DNA from: Acrocarpospora phusangensis
GTDB taxonomy: Bacteria > Actinomycetota > Actinomycetes > Streptosporangiales > Streptosporangiaceae
DNA length: 64,000 nucleotides
Assembly (NCBI RefSeq): GCF_016862995.1
Contig: NZ_BOOA01000020.1
Location: 55,125-119,124, forward strand
Direction of reading: 5' to 3'
In this document: piece by piece, positions 42,864 to 52,041 of the stretch
Numbering within the stretch: position 1 is the stretch's first letter
Layout of the letters: every line of letters begins with the position of its first letter
Program-made: the position numbers and the translations under genes
The notes under the pieces: model-generated
Database searches by the model: none
What the model saw: the letters and a program-made list of their open reading frames with translations, nothing else
Told to the model about the DNA's origin: nothing

Positions 42864-44490
42864 CGGTGGGCTGGACGTGGTCGGCCGAGGCCGTCGCCTC
42901 CTCCAGGCCGCGCATCACGTCGTGCACGGGGACGCGCCCGGGGCGGTGGGCCCGCCAGCCGCCGCCCCGCTGCCACGGGCGCGGTCCGTCCAGCGGCCGG
43001 TACTCCACGCCCAGCGCGTCCAGGCGGCGCAGGTGGGCGGGCAGCCGGGCCGGGAGGTCATGGGCGGGGGCGCCGGTCCAGCTGATCTCGGCCACCGCGC
43101 AGCCGCGCGGCCAGGCCCGGTAGTCGAGCGTACGGCCGTCCGGGATGCGCTCGCTCCACAGCTGGAACTGCGCGCCCACCACCTGGGCCCGCTCCTGCGG
43201 CGTCCACGTCTCGGGGACGGGCGCGAAGGCGGCGACGTCGGCGAGGGTGGTGGCGTCGCCGATGGCCAGGGGCTCGGCGCTGTCGGAGGCCTCGGCGTAG
43301 TCGAAGTAGAGCGGGAAGACCGGGGTCAGCACCACGTCGTGCCCGGCGGCGGCAGCCCTCCTGGCCACGTTCATGCCGCGCCAGGGCATGATCACCGTGT
43401 CCTGGCGCAGCCGGCCGCTGACGAACGCCTCGTCCCAGACCACGGCCCGGCTGCCCCGCTCGGCCAGCCGGTCGGCGAGGTGGCGCAGGAACCAGGCGTG
43501 CAGGTCGGCGGGCCTGTCCAGGCCCAGGTCCCGCTGGTAGGCGACGATCTCGGGGGCGGCCGCCCAGCCGTCGAGCACGCACTCGTCGCCGCCGATGTGG
43601 AAGTACGGCACCTCGCCCAGGGCGTCCATGACCTCGCCGAAGATCGTGGTGAGGAAGTCGACCGTGGGCGGCAGCGGGGAGAGCAGGGCGGGGAAGATGC
43701 CCCAGCGGTCCTCGACGTGGTGGGCTTCGGCGGGGTCGGAGCCGAGGTGGGGGTAGGCGGCGAGAATCGCGGAGGCGTGGCCGGGCACGTCGATCTCCGG
43801 GACCACGGTCACCGCCCGCGCCCGCGCGTATGCCGAAATTTCCGTCAAGTCGGTGAGGGTGTAGAAGCCGCCGTGGGGGATGTCGTCGTACTGGAGGGGC
43901 TCGTTGTAGTAGCTGGTCGTCGTCCTCGGCCGATGTGACGAAATTTCGTGCAACAGTGGGAAAGAGGGACTTTCCACGCGCCAGCCCTGGTCGTCGACGA
44001 GGTGCAGGTGCAGCCGGTTGAGCTTGTGCACCGCCATGATGTCGATCATCCGGAAGACTTCACGCTTCGGCAGGAAATGCCGGGACACGTCCAGATGCAC
44101 ACCCCGCCAGGCCAGCGCCGGCGCGTCCGTGATCCGGCCACAGGGGATCTCCCAGACGGTCCCCGGCAGCGGCGCGGCCCGGAACGCGTCCACCGGCAGC
44201 AGCTGCCGCAGCGTCTGCCCGGCGTAGAACGCGCCCGCCGCGTCCCCCGCGGCGATCGTCACCGACTCCTCGGTGACCGTGACGGCGTACGCCTCCGGGC
44301 CCAGGCCGGCGTCCCGGACGACGCGGACGGGGGCCGTGCCGTCCTCCGTACGGGCGAGGTCGAGGACGGCCAGCGCGAGCCGTACCGGACCGGAGAGATC
44401 CGCGGGACCGGCGACGAGCGCGCCCGCGGCGAGCGAGAAGGCGCCGGGGACCGTTTCCGTGGAACGGGGGCGGGGGAGCAGCGTGTCCAT
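42856..44490 (-). CDS. Beta-N-acetylhexosaminidase (GH20)
   Basis: The 544-aa protein has the GH20 N-terminal alpha/beta domain (to about residue 130) and catalytic barrel. Markers are RGVHLDVSRHFLPKREVF, LHLHLVDDQGWRVE, VVPEIDVPGHASA and YFHIGGDECVLD; the last contains the catalytic Asp-Glu pair. No signal peptide is evident from the ATG at 44490, so it is probably cytoplasmic and acts on imported chito- or other HexNAc oligosaccharides. An in-frame extension to 44586 is not protein-like. Confidence 0.9.
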   Translation of the reverse strand: MDTLLPRPRSTETVPGAFSLAAGALVAGPADLSGPVRLALAVLDLARTEDGTAPVRVVRDAGLGPEAYAVTVTEESVTIAAGDAAGAFYAGQTLRQLLPVDAFRAAPLPGTVWEIPCGRITDAPALAWRGVHLDVSRHFLPKREVFRMIDIMAVHKLNRLHLHLVDDQGWRVESPSFPLLHEISSHRPRTTTSYYNEPLQYDDIPHGGFYTLTDLTEISAYARARAVTVVPEIDVPGHASAILAAYPHLGSDPAEAHHVEDRWGIFPALLSPLPPTVDFLTTIFGEVMDALGEVPYFHIGGDECVLDGWAAAPEIVAYQRDLGLDRPADLHAWFLRHLADRLAERGSRAVVWDEAFVSGRLRQDTVIMPWRGMNVARRAAAAGHDVVLTPVFPLYFDYAEASDSAEPLAIGDATTLADVAAFAPVPETWTPQERAQVVGAQFQLWSERIPDGRTLDYRAWPRGCAVAEISWTGAPAHDLPARLPAHLRRLDALGVEYRPLDGPRPWQRGGGWRAHRPGRVPVHDVMRGLEEATASADHVQPTVS

Positions 44491-44629
44491 GAGCAAAGCA
44501 TGCCAAAAAACGACAAATCGCTCCCGCTTGTGCGGTGCTCTTCGGCGTTTACCGATTCGATCGTGCTGAGCGATCTCGAACGACATGTCCCGTGGACCCG
44601 GCCGCGAGGTTCGCGGTCACCGCGCCGGC

Positions 44630-45457
44630 TCACTTCAGGTAGGTCTGGAGCCCCTTCGCCAGCGACTCCGCCAGCTTCTGCCGCCAGGCCGCGCTCTTGA
44701 GCTTCGCCGCGTCCCCGGCGTTGCGCATGTTGCCCGACTCGATGAAGATCTTCGGGACCTCGGACAGGTTCAGCCCGCCCAGATCGCTCCGGTAGTCCAG
44801 CGCCTTGGACCCGATGTACGTGGAATACGCCATCCCCGTCCCGCTGTGCATGGCGTTCCTGACGGTGATCCCCAGCCGCCTGGACTCCGCGACCACCGGA
44901 TCCACCGGTCCGTTGATCTTCTTCGGCATGATCACATGGAAGCCGTGGCTCCCCGTCGCCGCGCCGTCCGCGTGAATGGAGATCGCCGCGTCCGCCTTGG
45001 CCGCGTTCCCGATCGCCGCCCGCTGCGTTATGCACGGCCCCACGCCGGTGTTGTTGCTCCTGGTCAGCTTGACTGTCGCACCCCGGGCCCGCAGGATCTT
45101 GGTCAGCCGTCGCGACACGTCCCAGTTGAACGCGGCCTCGCTGTAGCCGTCGTTGGTGGCGGTTCCCGTGGTGTCGCAGGCCTTCCACTTGGTCAGCACG
45201 TTGACCTGCTTGTTGATGATCTCGGGGTGCTTGTAGTTGCCGCCGTTGTGGCCGGGATCGATCACGATCACCTTGCCGGTGAGCGGTTTGGCGGGCGCGG
45301 CGGCCTCGCTCGCCGTGTGGGCGGGACCCTCCTTGCTCACCCGCAGCGGCGCGGCGGCTTCCGAGCTGGTCCCCGCCCCTGCGGCGCCACCGCAGGCCAC
45401 AGCGCCGAATCCGCACAGGGCCAGAGTGGCGGCGGCGATCACCGGACGACGGCTCAT
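44630..45457 (-). CDS. N-acetylmuramoyl-L-alanine amidase lipoprotein
   Basis: A 275-aa amidase_3 protein. The signal peptide and lipobox GAVACGG place it on the outer face of the membrane, lipidated at about Cys22. The catalytic domain starts near residue 62 with IVIDPGHNGG (zinc His), then SEAAFNWDVSRRL (zinc Glu), ISIHADGA (zinc His) and IFIESGNMRN (catalytic Glu). It cleaves the amide bond between muramic acid and the stem peptide. The linker contains Ala/Ser repeats. It is a single gene. Confidence 0.92.
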   Translation of the reverse strand: MSRRPVIAAATLALCGFGAVACGGAAGAGTSSEAAAPLRVSKEGPAHTASEAAAPAKPLTGKVIVIDPGHNGGNYKHPEIINKQVNVLTKWKACDTTGTATNDGYSEAAFNWDVSRRLTKILRARGATVKLTRSNNTGVGPCITQRAAIGNAAKADAAISIHADGAATGSHGFHVIMPKKINGPVDPVVAESRRLGITVRNAMHSGTGMAYSTYIGSKALDYRSDLGGLNLSEVPKIFIESGNMRNAGDAAKLKSAAWRQKLAESLAKGLQTYLK

Positions 45458-45554
45458 CGCGGTTGATTCCCTTCGCAGAGGTCTGTCGACGTCCCAACCT
45501 ACGCGCAGTCGGGACGTGACCAGACCGTTATGCTGCGAAAACCCGCCGTTGAAA

Positions 45555-45803
45555 CTACCAGGCGGGCTCCACGGCCTCCTGACGGTGCAGGAGTGCCGCC
45601 AGTTCCCTGGCGTCCTCGGCGTCCAGGCCGAGCACGACGCGCGGGCGGCCCCACGGATGGTCGATCGAGTGCGCCACGTAGCTGGCGACCGATTCGAGGC
45701 TCACGTCCGCGGGACGGCCGCGAGCGGCCCGCCAGTGACCCCAGGCCCGTTCGAGCTCGGCCGCGGCGCGCTGGGCGCAGGAGACCAACTCCGGATCACG
45801 CAT
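45555..45803 (-). CDS. Conserved small actinobacterial protein
   Basis: An 82-aa, largely helical protein (MRDPELVSCAQRAAAELERAW) with the phrase DHPWGRPRVVLGLDAEDAREL, which suggests a real conserved family. I cannot assign a function. It is flanked by the amidase and a LacI-type gene, all on the minus strand, with separate promoters likely. Confidence 0.6.
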   Translation of the reverse strand: MRDPELVSCAQRAAAELERAWGHWRAARGRPADVSLESVASYVAHSIDHPWGRPRVVLGLDAEDARELAALLHRQEAVEPAW

Positions 45804-45879
45804 ACATTCCCCCAGGTCGATGCGTCGGCGTCATGACGGGAGTCAACACCTTCCCGGACATGACGCCGCCGCTGTTGAC

Positions 45880-46995
45880 CTAGCTTTGGGGGTCGCTTTG
45901 AGAGTCGCTTGGCGCGGGGCCGGTGCTGTGCCGTACGACCAGCTGGGGGGTGACCTGGCGCAGCCGGGAGGTTTTGCCCGGTTCGCAGATGCGGTCGCTG
46001 AGCAGCGCGGCGGCCGACCGGCCCATGGCGCGGCGCGGCTGGTCGACGCTGGTCAGCGAGATGTGGTGGACGGCGGCCAGGTGGGTGTTGTCGTAGCCGA
46101 CCACCGACAGGTCCTCCGGCACCCGCAGGCCCAGCTCGCTGGCGGCGGTGAGCACGCCCAGCGCCACCACGTCGTTGGCCGCGAAGATCGCCGTCGGCCG
46201 CGGCTCCCGCTTGAGCAGGGCCAGCGCCGCGCGGCGGCCGCCCTCCTCGGTGAAGTCGCCGTGCTCGACCATGATGTACGGCGCGAGCGCGTGCCTGCGC
46301 ATCGCCACCAGGTACCCCTCGCACCGGCACCGGGCGGCCGACGACGGCGTGCCCTCGATGTGCGCGATCCTGCGGTGGCCCAGCTCGACCAGGTGGTCGA
46401 CGGCCAGCCGGGCGCCGAGCTGGTCGTCGTCCACGACGATGTCGACGCTGTCCAGCTCCACGTCACGCTCGCCGACCACCACGGTCGGCGTGTACGCGGC
46501 GGCCTCGGCCAGGGTGTCGCTGGAGGGCGCCACGCCCAGCAGCACTAACCCGTCGACGCGCAGCTCCAGGAAGGCTTCGACGGCCTCGTCCTCGAACGCC
46601 GGGTCCCAGCGTCCGCTGCCGATCAGCAGGCGCAGGCCCTCACCGTGCAGGCTCTCCTGGAGCCCGTCCAGGAACTCGGCGTAGAACGGGTTGTGCAGGT
46701 CGGCGACGAGCGCCCCGACCAGATGGGTACGGCCCTCGACCAGGCTGCGGGCCACCGCGTTCGGGCGGTACCCCAGCTCTCTGGCGGCTTGGAGGACCGC
46801 CTCCCGGCGATGCTCGCTGACATGTGGTGACCCGCGCAGAACCAGGGAGACCAGTGACTTCGATACGCCCGCGCGCTCGGCGACGTTACGAATCGTCGGT
46901 CGTGGCCGCGGGCTGAACCCGTCGGCGAGTCCGGAATCCGGTACGGGTACCGCGATGTCGTGCCGGGCAGTGGTCTGCATTGACGGTCCTGACAT
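45880..46995 (-). CDS. LacI-family transcriptional regulator
   Basis: A 371-aa LacI/GalR protein. The helix-turn-helix is preceded by a 30-residue tail: PTIRNVAERAGVSKSLVSLVL, then LGYRPNAVARSLVEGRTHL for the hinge. The effector domain contains GALVADLHNPFYAEFLDGL, DGLVLLGVAP, LGHRRIAHIEG and AIFAANDVVALG. The ATG at 46995 is preceded by GGGGAG; longer in-frame starts are not protein-like. It is divergent from the TetR gene, with about 130 bases between them. No sugar gene adjoins it in the same operon, so its regulon is unknown. Confidence 0.92.
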   Translation of the reverse strand: MSGPSMQTTARHDIAVPVPDSGLADGFSPRPRPTIRNVAERAGVSKSLVSLVLRGSPHVSEHRREAVLQAARELGYRPNAVARSLVEGRTHLVGALVADLHNPFYAEFLDGLQESLHGEGLRLLIGSGRWDPAFEDEAVEAFLELRVDGLVLLGVAPSSDTLAEAAAYTPTVVVGERDVELDSVDIVVDDDQLGARLAVDHLVELGHRRIAHIEGTPSSAARCRCEGYLVAMRRHALAPYIMVEHGDFTEEGGRRAALALLKREPRPTAIFAANDVVALGVLTAASELGLRVPEDLSVVGYDNTHLAAVHHISLTSVDQPRRAMGRSAAALLSDRICEPGKTSRLRQVTPQLVVRHSTGPAPSDSQSDPQS

Positions 46996-47125
46996 GGTTC
47001 TCCCCACGATGCGCGGACGTGCACCTGTCAGACAGAACGATCGAATCCCGGATAAGGTACGGGTAAATCCATCTTGATCGCTTCGGCGCGCGCTGTCAGG
47101 TAGCGACTCCGATAGTCTCGTCAGT

Positions 47126-47863
47126 GTGGGTGCAACTCCCCGGCCGGCCAAACCTGACGCCAATGACCGGGAAATTTCTGAAAAGTCAGACCAGCCTGAG
47201 CAACGGCCGGCACGCCGGCGGCTGAGCGTCGACCGCCGCCGCGAGGAACTCATCGCCGCCGCCCTGGAACTGTTCAGCAAGCACGACGCGGAAGACGTCT
47301 CGATCGACGACGTCGCGCTCTCGGCCGGCGCGTCCCGGGCCCTCGTCTACCACTACTTCGGCGGCAAACAGGAGCTGTACGTCGCGGCGTTGCGCAGCGC
47401 GGCCGACGAGCTGGAGGCCAGGCTCCGCCCGCAGGAGGGCGGCAGGCCCATCGATGAACTGGCCGCCGGCCTGCGGCGCTATTTCGATTTCGTCGAGGAG
47501 CACGCCGCGGGGTTCGCGGCGCTCCTCCGTGGCGGCCCGGCCGACCGCGCCGGCGAGATCGGTGAGATCGTCGACGGGGTCCGGCAGCGCCTCTTCAGAT
47601 TGATCATGAACCAGATGCGGATCACCGAGCCGAGCCCGGTGTTACGCATCACGCTCCGCACCTGGATCGCGTCCGTGGAGACCGCGGGGCTCGACTGGCT
47701 GGAGCACCGGGACCTGGAGCGGGCCACGCTGGAACGGTTGCTGATGGAGCAGATGGTGGCGTTACTGGGCGTGGCCGCCGGTGATGACCCGGAGGTCGAG
47801 CGGCTCACCCGTGGGACTGACGGAGCTGACGAAGCTGACGTTCCTCAGGGGTCGGGGTCCTAG
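47126..47863 (+). CDS. TetR-family transcriptional regulator
   Basis: A 245-aa TetR protein with a 30-residue polar N-terminal extension. The DNA-binding domain is LIAAALELFSKHDAEDVSID followed by DVALSAGASRALVYHYFGGK. The C-terminal helical domain ends in an Asp/Glu-rich tail. The start is a GTG. It is divergent from the LacI-type gene, and no adjacent target gene is obvious. The effector is unknown. Confidence 0.9.
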   Translation: MGATPRPAKPDANDREISEKSDQPEQRPARRRLSVDRRREELIAAALELFSKHDAEDVSIDDVALSAGASRALVYHYFGGKQELYVAALRSAADELEARLRPQEGGRPIDELAAGLRRYFDFVEEHAAGFAALLRGGPADRAGEIGEIVDGVRQRLFRLIMNQMRITEPSPVLRITLRTWIASVETAGLDWLEHRDLERATLERLLMEQMVALLGVAAGDDPEVERLTRGTDGADEADVPQGSGS

Positions 47864-47982
47864 CGGGGCGGCGCCGGGCGGGCGGCGCCGGATCACCTCG
47901 GTTACCCGGTGTGATGTGGACGCGCTCACATCTCTGACGCGAGCGCGCCGTTCGTCCCCCTAGGTGCTGCGACCCCCCGCAA

Positions 47983-48186
47983 CTACTCCGAACGCTGCTG
48001 CGGAATGCCCGCGAGCAGGGCCCGGACCTCGGTCTCCCGGTAACGCCGGTGTCCGCCGAGGGTGCGGATGGACGTCAACTTGCCCGCCTTCGCCCACCGA
48101 GTAACGGTCTTGGGGTCGACGCGGAACATGGTTGCGACCTCCGCCGGGGTGAGCAGTGGCTCGGCCTCGGGTGTACGAGCTGACAT
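47983..48186 (-). CDS. bldC: BldC developmental regulator (MerR-like)
   Basis: A 67-aa protein that is essentially a single winged helix-turn-helix: LLTPAEVATMFRVDPKTVTRWAKAG followed by RTLGGHRRYRETEV. Length and sequence match BldC, the small MerR-related regulator that controls entry into development in Streptomyces by cooperative binding to direct repeats. The ATG at 48186 has a GGAGGAGAGG site. The neighbouring conserved hypothetical and valine dehydrogenase genes are the same as in Streptomyces, as I recall, supporting orthology. Confidence 0.93.
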   Translation of the reverse strand: MSARTPEAEPLLTPAEVATMFRVDPKTVTRWAKAGKLTSIRTLGGHRRYRETEVRALLAGIPQQRSE

Positions 48187-48507
48187 TTGTGCGGCCTCTC
48201 CTCCGTGTGGACCGGCGACAGCGATCCTGCGACTTATCTTGGCGCTTGTCACGGATGTCCCCCAATGATCCATAACGTGCGGTTTCTTGGACCATTTGCG
48301 GCATCACCCGATGTGACCATACAGCCACGTAGCGCGATTGGCGAGCCCTCTGGGCGCAACGTCTCGACCACGTGTTGATGTCACGCTCGGTGATTCTAGC
48401 GACACGTTTCGTGGTATCGCAGTGAAAACGGCAAACTACTCAGTTCGCAGTTGTCCCATCGACCAACTCATGACCCAAAGCCGCAGGTCAGTCCCACTGG
48501 TTGGGGC
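48187..48507. promoter_or_regulatory. bldC upstream region
   Basis: About 320 bases upstream of bldC, in a less GC-rich stretch than its surroundings, presumably containing the bldC promoter. No gene is supported. I see the ribosome binding site but no confident -35/-10 pair. Confidence 0.4.
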
Positions 48508-49362
48508 TCAGTTGGCTGACTCCAGACTCTGGATCGACCGCCACCGGAGGATCACTCGCTGATACATCGCGAAGGCAAGTTCTTCTTGACCGTTGTCCAA
48601 ACCCGTGAGGGCGGCCGCCAATTCGGCCACGGACTGGTCCGCCTGCAGGGTCTCGTCGTCCATCAGGTGCACGAGGCCGCCGTAGTCCAGCTCCACCAGC
48701 GAGTGCGGGTGGAACTCCTCCAGCCAGCGGCCCACGTCCTCGACGTCGGTCAGCGTGTCGACCTCGCCGACATGGCGGCGGATCACCACCAGCGCGCGGG
48801 CCACCCGCTTGCGGGCCTGCGCCATCGAGGTCACGTAGAGCATGTTCCTGGCCGGGGCCATGGTGATGCCCTCGGACTCCTCGCCGCGCAGCACCAGCCA
48901 GCGCTCGGCCGAGTCGAACGGCACGAACCAGGGGGTCGGGACGTGCCAGGTGCTGGTCCTGATGTGCATGCGCAGGGACGGCTCGCCGCGCTTGAAGGCG
49001 TCGAACTCGTCGGCCGTACGCTCCGCGACCGAGGTCGGCACGAATCGGTCGGCCAGCTTCACCGGCATGCTGCCACGGAACGTGGCGAAGGCCAGCCAGG
49101 ACCGCAGCCGGCTCTGCCACGGGCAGACGTAGAGCACGTCGTCGACCCGGCGCAGGTAGGCGTTGCGGCTCTCCGCGCTCGGCGCGGGGAACGGCGGCAC
49201 GCGCAGGATGCGCCGGACGGACTCCTCGTGCTCGACCTCCAGCGCCCCGGCACGCCTCGGGCGCTCCGGATTCTGGGCATACCTGGCCCACGCCAGACGG
49301 TCCTGCTCCGGAAAGGCGTTCAGCGGCTCGTAGACGCGGAGGTACGCGGCGTAGGGCAGCAC
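48508..49362 (-). CDS. Conserved actinobacterial protein between bldC and vdh
   Basis: A 284-aa protein of unknown function that, as I recall, occurs at this position beside bldC in Streptomyces too. It is soluble, with phrases VYEPLNAFPEQDRLAWARY, RMHIRTSTWHVPTPWFVPF and ERWLVLRGEESEG that suggest a conserved alpha/beta protein. No catalytic motif is recognisable. The GTG start at 49362 has a weak site. It is divergent from valine dehydrogenase, with about 130 bases between the starts. Confidence 0.75.
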   Translation of the reverse strand: MLPYAAYLRVYEPLNAFPEQDRLAWARYAQNPERPRRAGALEVEHEESVRRILRVPPFPAPSAESRNAYLRRVDDVLYVCPWQSRLRSWLAFATFRGSMPVKLADRFVPTSVAERTADEFDAFKRGEPSLRMHIRTSTWHVPTPWFVPFDSAERWLVLRGEESEGITMAPARNMLYVTSMAQARKRVARALVVIRRHVGEVDTLTDVEDVGRWLEEFHPHSLVELDYGGLVHLMDDETLQADQSVAELAAALTGLDNGQEELAFAMYQRVILRWRSIQSLESAN

Positions 49363-49491
49363 ACCCCGAATCGTGCCATGCGAAACGAATCCGCGCAGTG
49401 TCCGCCTGCTCGCAATCCATGATCGTCGTTACCCTGGTGTGGAGATTCGCCGCAATGGGGCGGCGGACAGGGACGATCAGGAGTCACCACA

Positions 49492-50586
49492 GTGACCGAC
49501 GTCTTCGGGCTCTCCCACCAGGAAACGAGCCGACACACCCGGCACGAGCAGGTCGTGTTCTGCGCGGACGACCGCAGTGGCCTGTACGCGATCATCGCCA
49601 TCTACAGCACGGCTCTCGGGCCGGGCCTCGGTGGCACCCGTTTCTACCCGTACCAGGATGAGCAGGCGGCTTTGGCCGATGTGCTCAATCTGTCCAGGGC
49701 CATGGCGTACAAGAACGCCCTGGCCGGGCTGGACCACGGCGGCGCGAAAGCCGTGATCATCGGCGATCCCACCGCGGACAAGAGCGAGGCCCTGCTGCGG
49801 GCCTACGGCCGGTTCGTGCAGTCCCTCGGGGGGCGCTATTACACCGCCTGCGACGTGGGCACCTACAGCGAGGACATGGACATCGTGGCCCGCGAGTGCG
49901 ACTTCGTGACCGGGCGCACGCTCGCCCACGGCGGCGCGGGCGACTCCTCCATCCTCACGGCATACGGCGTGTTCCAGGGCATGCGCGCCGCGGCGGCCCA
50001 CCGCTACGGCGAGGCCAGCCTGCGCGGCCGGCGGGTCGGCGTGGAAGGCGTCGGCAAGGTCGGCCACCGCCTGGTCGAACACCTGCTGGCCGACGGCGCC
50101 GACGTGGTCATCTGCGACGTGAACGACCAAGCCGTCGATCGGGTACGCCTCCGCCACCCGGAGGTCGACTCCGTCGCCGACGCGGCCACCCTCGCCGCGT
50201 CCGACATCGACGTGTACGCGCCCTGCGCCCTCGGCGGCGCGCTCACCGACGACACGGTGGCCGGGCTGCGCGCCACGATCGTGTGCGGCGGGGCCAACAA
50301 CCAGCTCGCCCATCCGGGTGTCGAGAAACAGCTCGCCGATCGTGGCATCCTGTACGCACCCGACTACGTGGTGAACTCGGGCGGGGTCATCCAGGTGGCC
50401 GACGAGATCGAGGGCTTCAACATGGAGCGGGCCAAAGCGAGGGCAGCTCAGATTTTCTCCACCACCCAGAAAATCTTCGCCATCGCCGACGAGGAGGGCG
50501 TTCCTCCGGCGGTCGCAGCAGATAGGCTGGCAGAGCGCAGAATGTCGGAAGTCGGGCGGCTTAGCGCCATTTGGCTGGGCCGCTGA
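49492..50586 (+). CDS. vdh: Valine/leucine dehydrogenase
   Basis: A 364-aa Glu/Leu/Phe/Val dehydrogenase. It oxidatively deaminates branched-chain amino acids using [15 protein letters not shown] and [19 protein letters not shown] hold the substrate-binding and catalytic lysines. [20 protein letters not shown] is the Rossmann dinucleotide fold, and [11 protein letters not shown] follows. The GTG start has a clear AGGAG. Context (next to bldC and DUF3073/purM/purF) matches the Streptomyces vdh locus; in those bacteria the enzyme supplies precursors for growth and polyketides. Confidence 0.92.
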   Translation: MTDVFGLSHQETSRHTRHEQVVFCADDRSGLYAIIAIYSTALGPGLGGTRFYPYQDEQAALADVLNLSRAMAYKNALAGLDHGGAKAVIIGDPTADKSEALLRAYGRFVQSLGGRYYTACDVGTYSEDMDIVARECDFVTGRTLAHGGAGDSSILTAYGVFQGMRAAAAHRYGEASLRGRRVGVEGVGKVGHRLVEHLLADGADVVICDVNDQAVDRVRLRHPEVDSVADAATLAASDIDVYAPCALGGALTDDTVAGLRATIVCGGANNQLAHPGVEKQLADRGILYAPDYVVNSGGVIQVADEIEGFNMERAKARAAQIFSTTQKIFAIADEEGVPPAVAADRLAERRMSEVGRLSAIWLGR

Positions 50587-50737
50587 CCGCCGCCGCCCAG
50601 ACGGCGTACCGAGCGGGGCGCAAAACAGGTACGGTTGTAGGCGAACGAGAGGCTGACGCCCTAAGTCAGGTGGCGTCAGTGCGTGGTGCGTTAGCGACGA
50701 GGGGTCGGGCACGACCCCGCATGAGGGGGTCGAGCCA

Positions 50738-50971
50738 ATGGGGCGCGGCCGAGCCAAGGCCAAGCAGGTCAAGGTCGCCCGCCAGCTGAAGTACAACAGC
50801 GGCGGGACGGATCTTGAGCGCCTGCGTGCGGAGCTCGGAGTCGAGGACAACGTCGATTCCGACCGCGATGACGAGCACGACCCTTATGACGAGCTGGCTG
50901 ATCGGTATGCCGATTACGCCGCCGTCGACGACGAGGACGATGGGGACGACCCACCCGGGAGCCGTCGTTGA
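50738..50971 (+). CDS. DUF3073 family protein
   Basis: A 77-aa protein with the family's basic N-terminus (MGRGRAKAKQVKVARQLKYN) and acidic C-terminal half (DDEHDPYDELADRYADYAA). Function is unknown; the family is confined to actinobacteria as far as I know and is usually next to purM. An AGGGGG site precedes the ATG. It ends 21 bases before a perfect hairpin terminator. Confidence 0.92.
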   Translation: MGRGRAKAKQVKVARQLKYNSGGTDLERLRAELGVEDNVDSDRDDEHDPYDELADRYADYAAVDDEDDGDDPPGSRR

Positions 50972-50992
50972 GCGGTTCCTGACCTAGCGGAG

Positions 50993-51026
50993 AAATACCC
51001 GGCATGGCGTGCTATGCCGGGTATTT
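50993..51026 (+). terminator. Perfect 13-bp hairpin terminator
   Basis: AAATACCCGGCAT pairs perfectly with ATGCCGGGTATTT around an 8-base loop, followed by another T. It closes the vdh/DUF3073 region. Confidence 0.88.
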
Positions 51027-52041
51027 TCGCCGCCCTCGCACGGGGTCTGAGCGCTCCTTAAGCCGGAGCGCGTTTCGCTATGCGCCCACAAGGGCGTATG
51101 GCCAGTCCGGCCAGGTATCAGGCCACGGCGTCTCCTTCGCCTTGCCACCCGGCCTGATACGTGATCTGGTCCGCCTTAGCCAAAGGTCACCACGACCCCG
51201 CTGGCGGTGTCTGTTTTCCCACCCACCCACCCTTTCTGCCCTGCCGGGCTGGCTACCCCCTTACCCTGCCGGGCTGGCTGACCCTGTCATCGGGCACTAC
51301 CTGGGCGTAGCGTTTGCGCTGGCAGCGGCTGTTCCTGCTCGCCCACCTTTGATCTTCTGGGCTGACTTGCCCTACCGGGCGTGCCCTACTTGGGTGTAGC
51401 TCCGCCGAAGGTGCCTGCCGTGTTTACGCTGGCAGTGGATATGCCCGCCACCCACTGTCCTGGCGGCCGGTCAGGGTGGGCCATCGCCTTGCAGTGCTGG
51501 ATCTTGCAAAGCTTCATCCTTGACGGCTGGTCTGGCCCCATGGGGGCACATCCGGGCGGTCGGATCCTTTAGGAAATGCTGCCAGGTCACCCACCCGTGC
51601 CCAGCTTGAATCGGCCCGACGAAGCACCTTCCGCCAAAGCGCCCCTGGCAGAGCAGGCCAGTCCGGCAAGCAATCTTTGGCGGAGCCGGCCCTGCCCGAC
51701 AGAGAGGATCTTGGCGGAGCCGGGCCTGCCCGGCAGGGCACAAAGGGTGGGCGGGCGGGGACAGCCGCCGCCAGCGCGGACGTGGTGAGTTTGGCCAAAC
51801 CGGATCAGACCGGTAGAGGCGAAACGGCAAGGCAGATCTGCTCAGCAGGGCGGCCCCGGCGGTCCCGCCCGGCAGGGCAGAAAGGGGTGGGCGGGTGGGA
51901 AAGAGCCACTGTCAAGACAAACGCGAAACAGTGCCTGGCGGATCTCTCGGAAGCAGGGCACGCCCGGCAGGGCAGGTCACTCCGGAAGATCGAGGGTGGG
52001 CGGGTGGGAAGAGCCAGCGCGACGCGTGGGTGGGGATTTGG
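51027..52041. repeat. Repeat-rich noncoding region with long imperfect inverted symmetry
   Basis: About 1 kb without a supported gene. The core CCCGGCAGGGCA occurs at 51729, 51868 and 51963 on the plus strand, with near-identical inverted copies at 51237 (exact), 51262 and 51368 (one base changed each). Each half also carries matched flanks. ACCCACCCACCCTTTCTG before 51240 mirrors CAGAAAGGGGTGGGCGGGT after 51876. The stretch starting CGTTTGCGCTGGCAGCGGCT (51309) mirrors GCCGCCGCCAGCGCGGACG (ending 51783). GATCTGGTCCGCCTTAGCCA (51163) mirrors the region near 51790-51806. The whole is an imperfect palindrome centred near 51545, probably built from several copies of one repeat unit. Confidence 0.7.

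Noticed and set aside
51004..51399. Plus-strand open frame after the DUF3073 terminator
   Set aside because: It begins in the terminator hairpin and its sequence is made of the local repeats; the same phrases appear on the opposite strand of the mirror copy.
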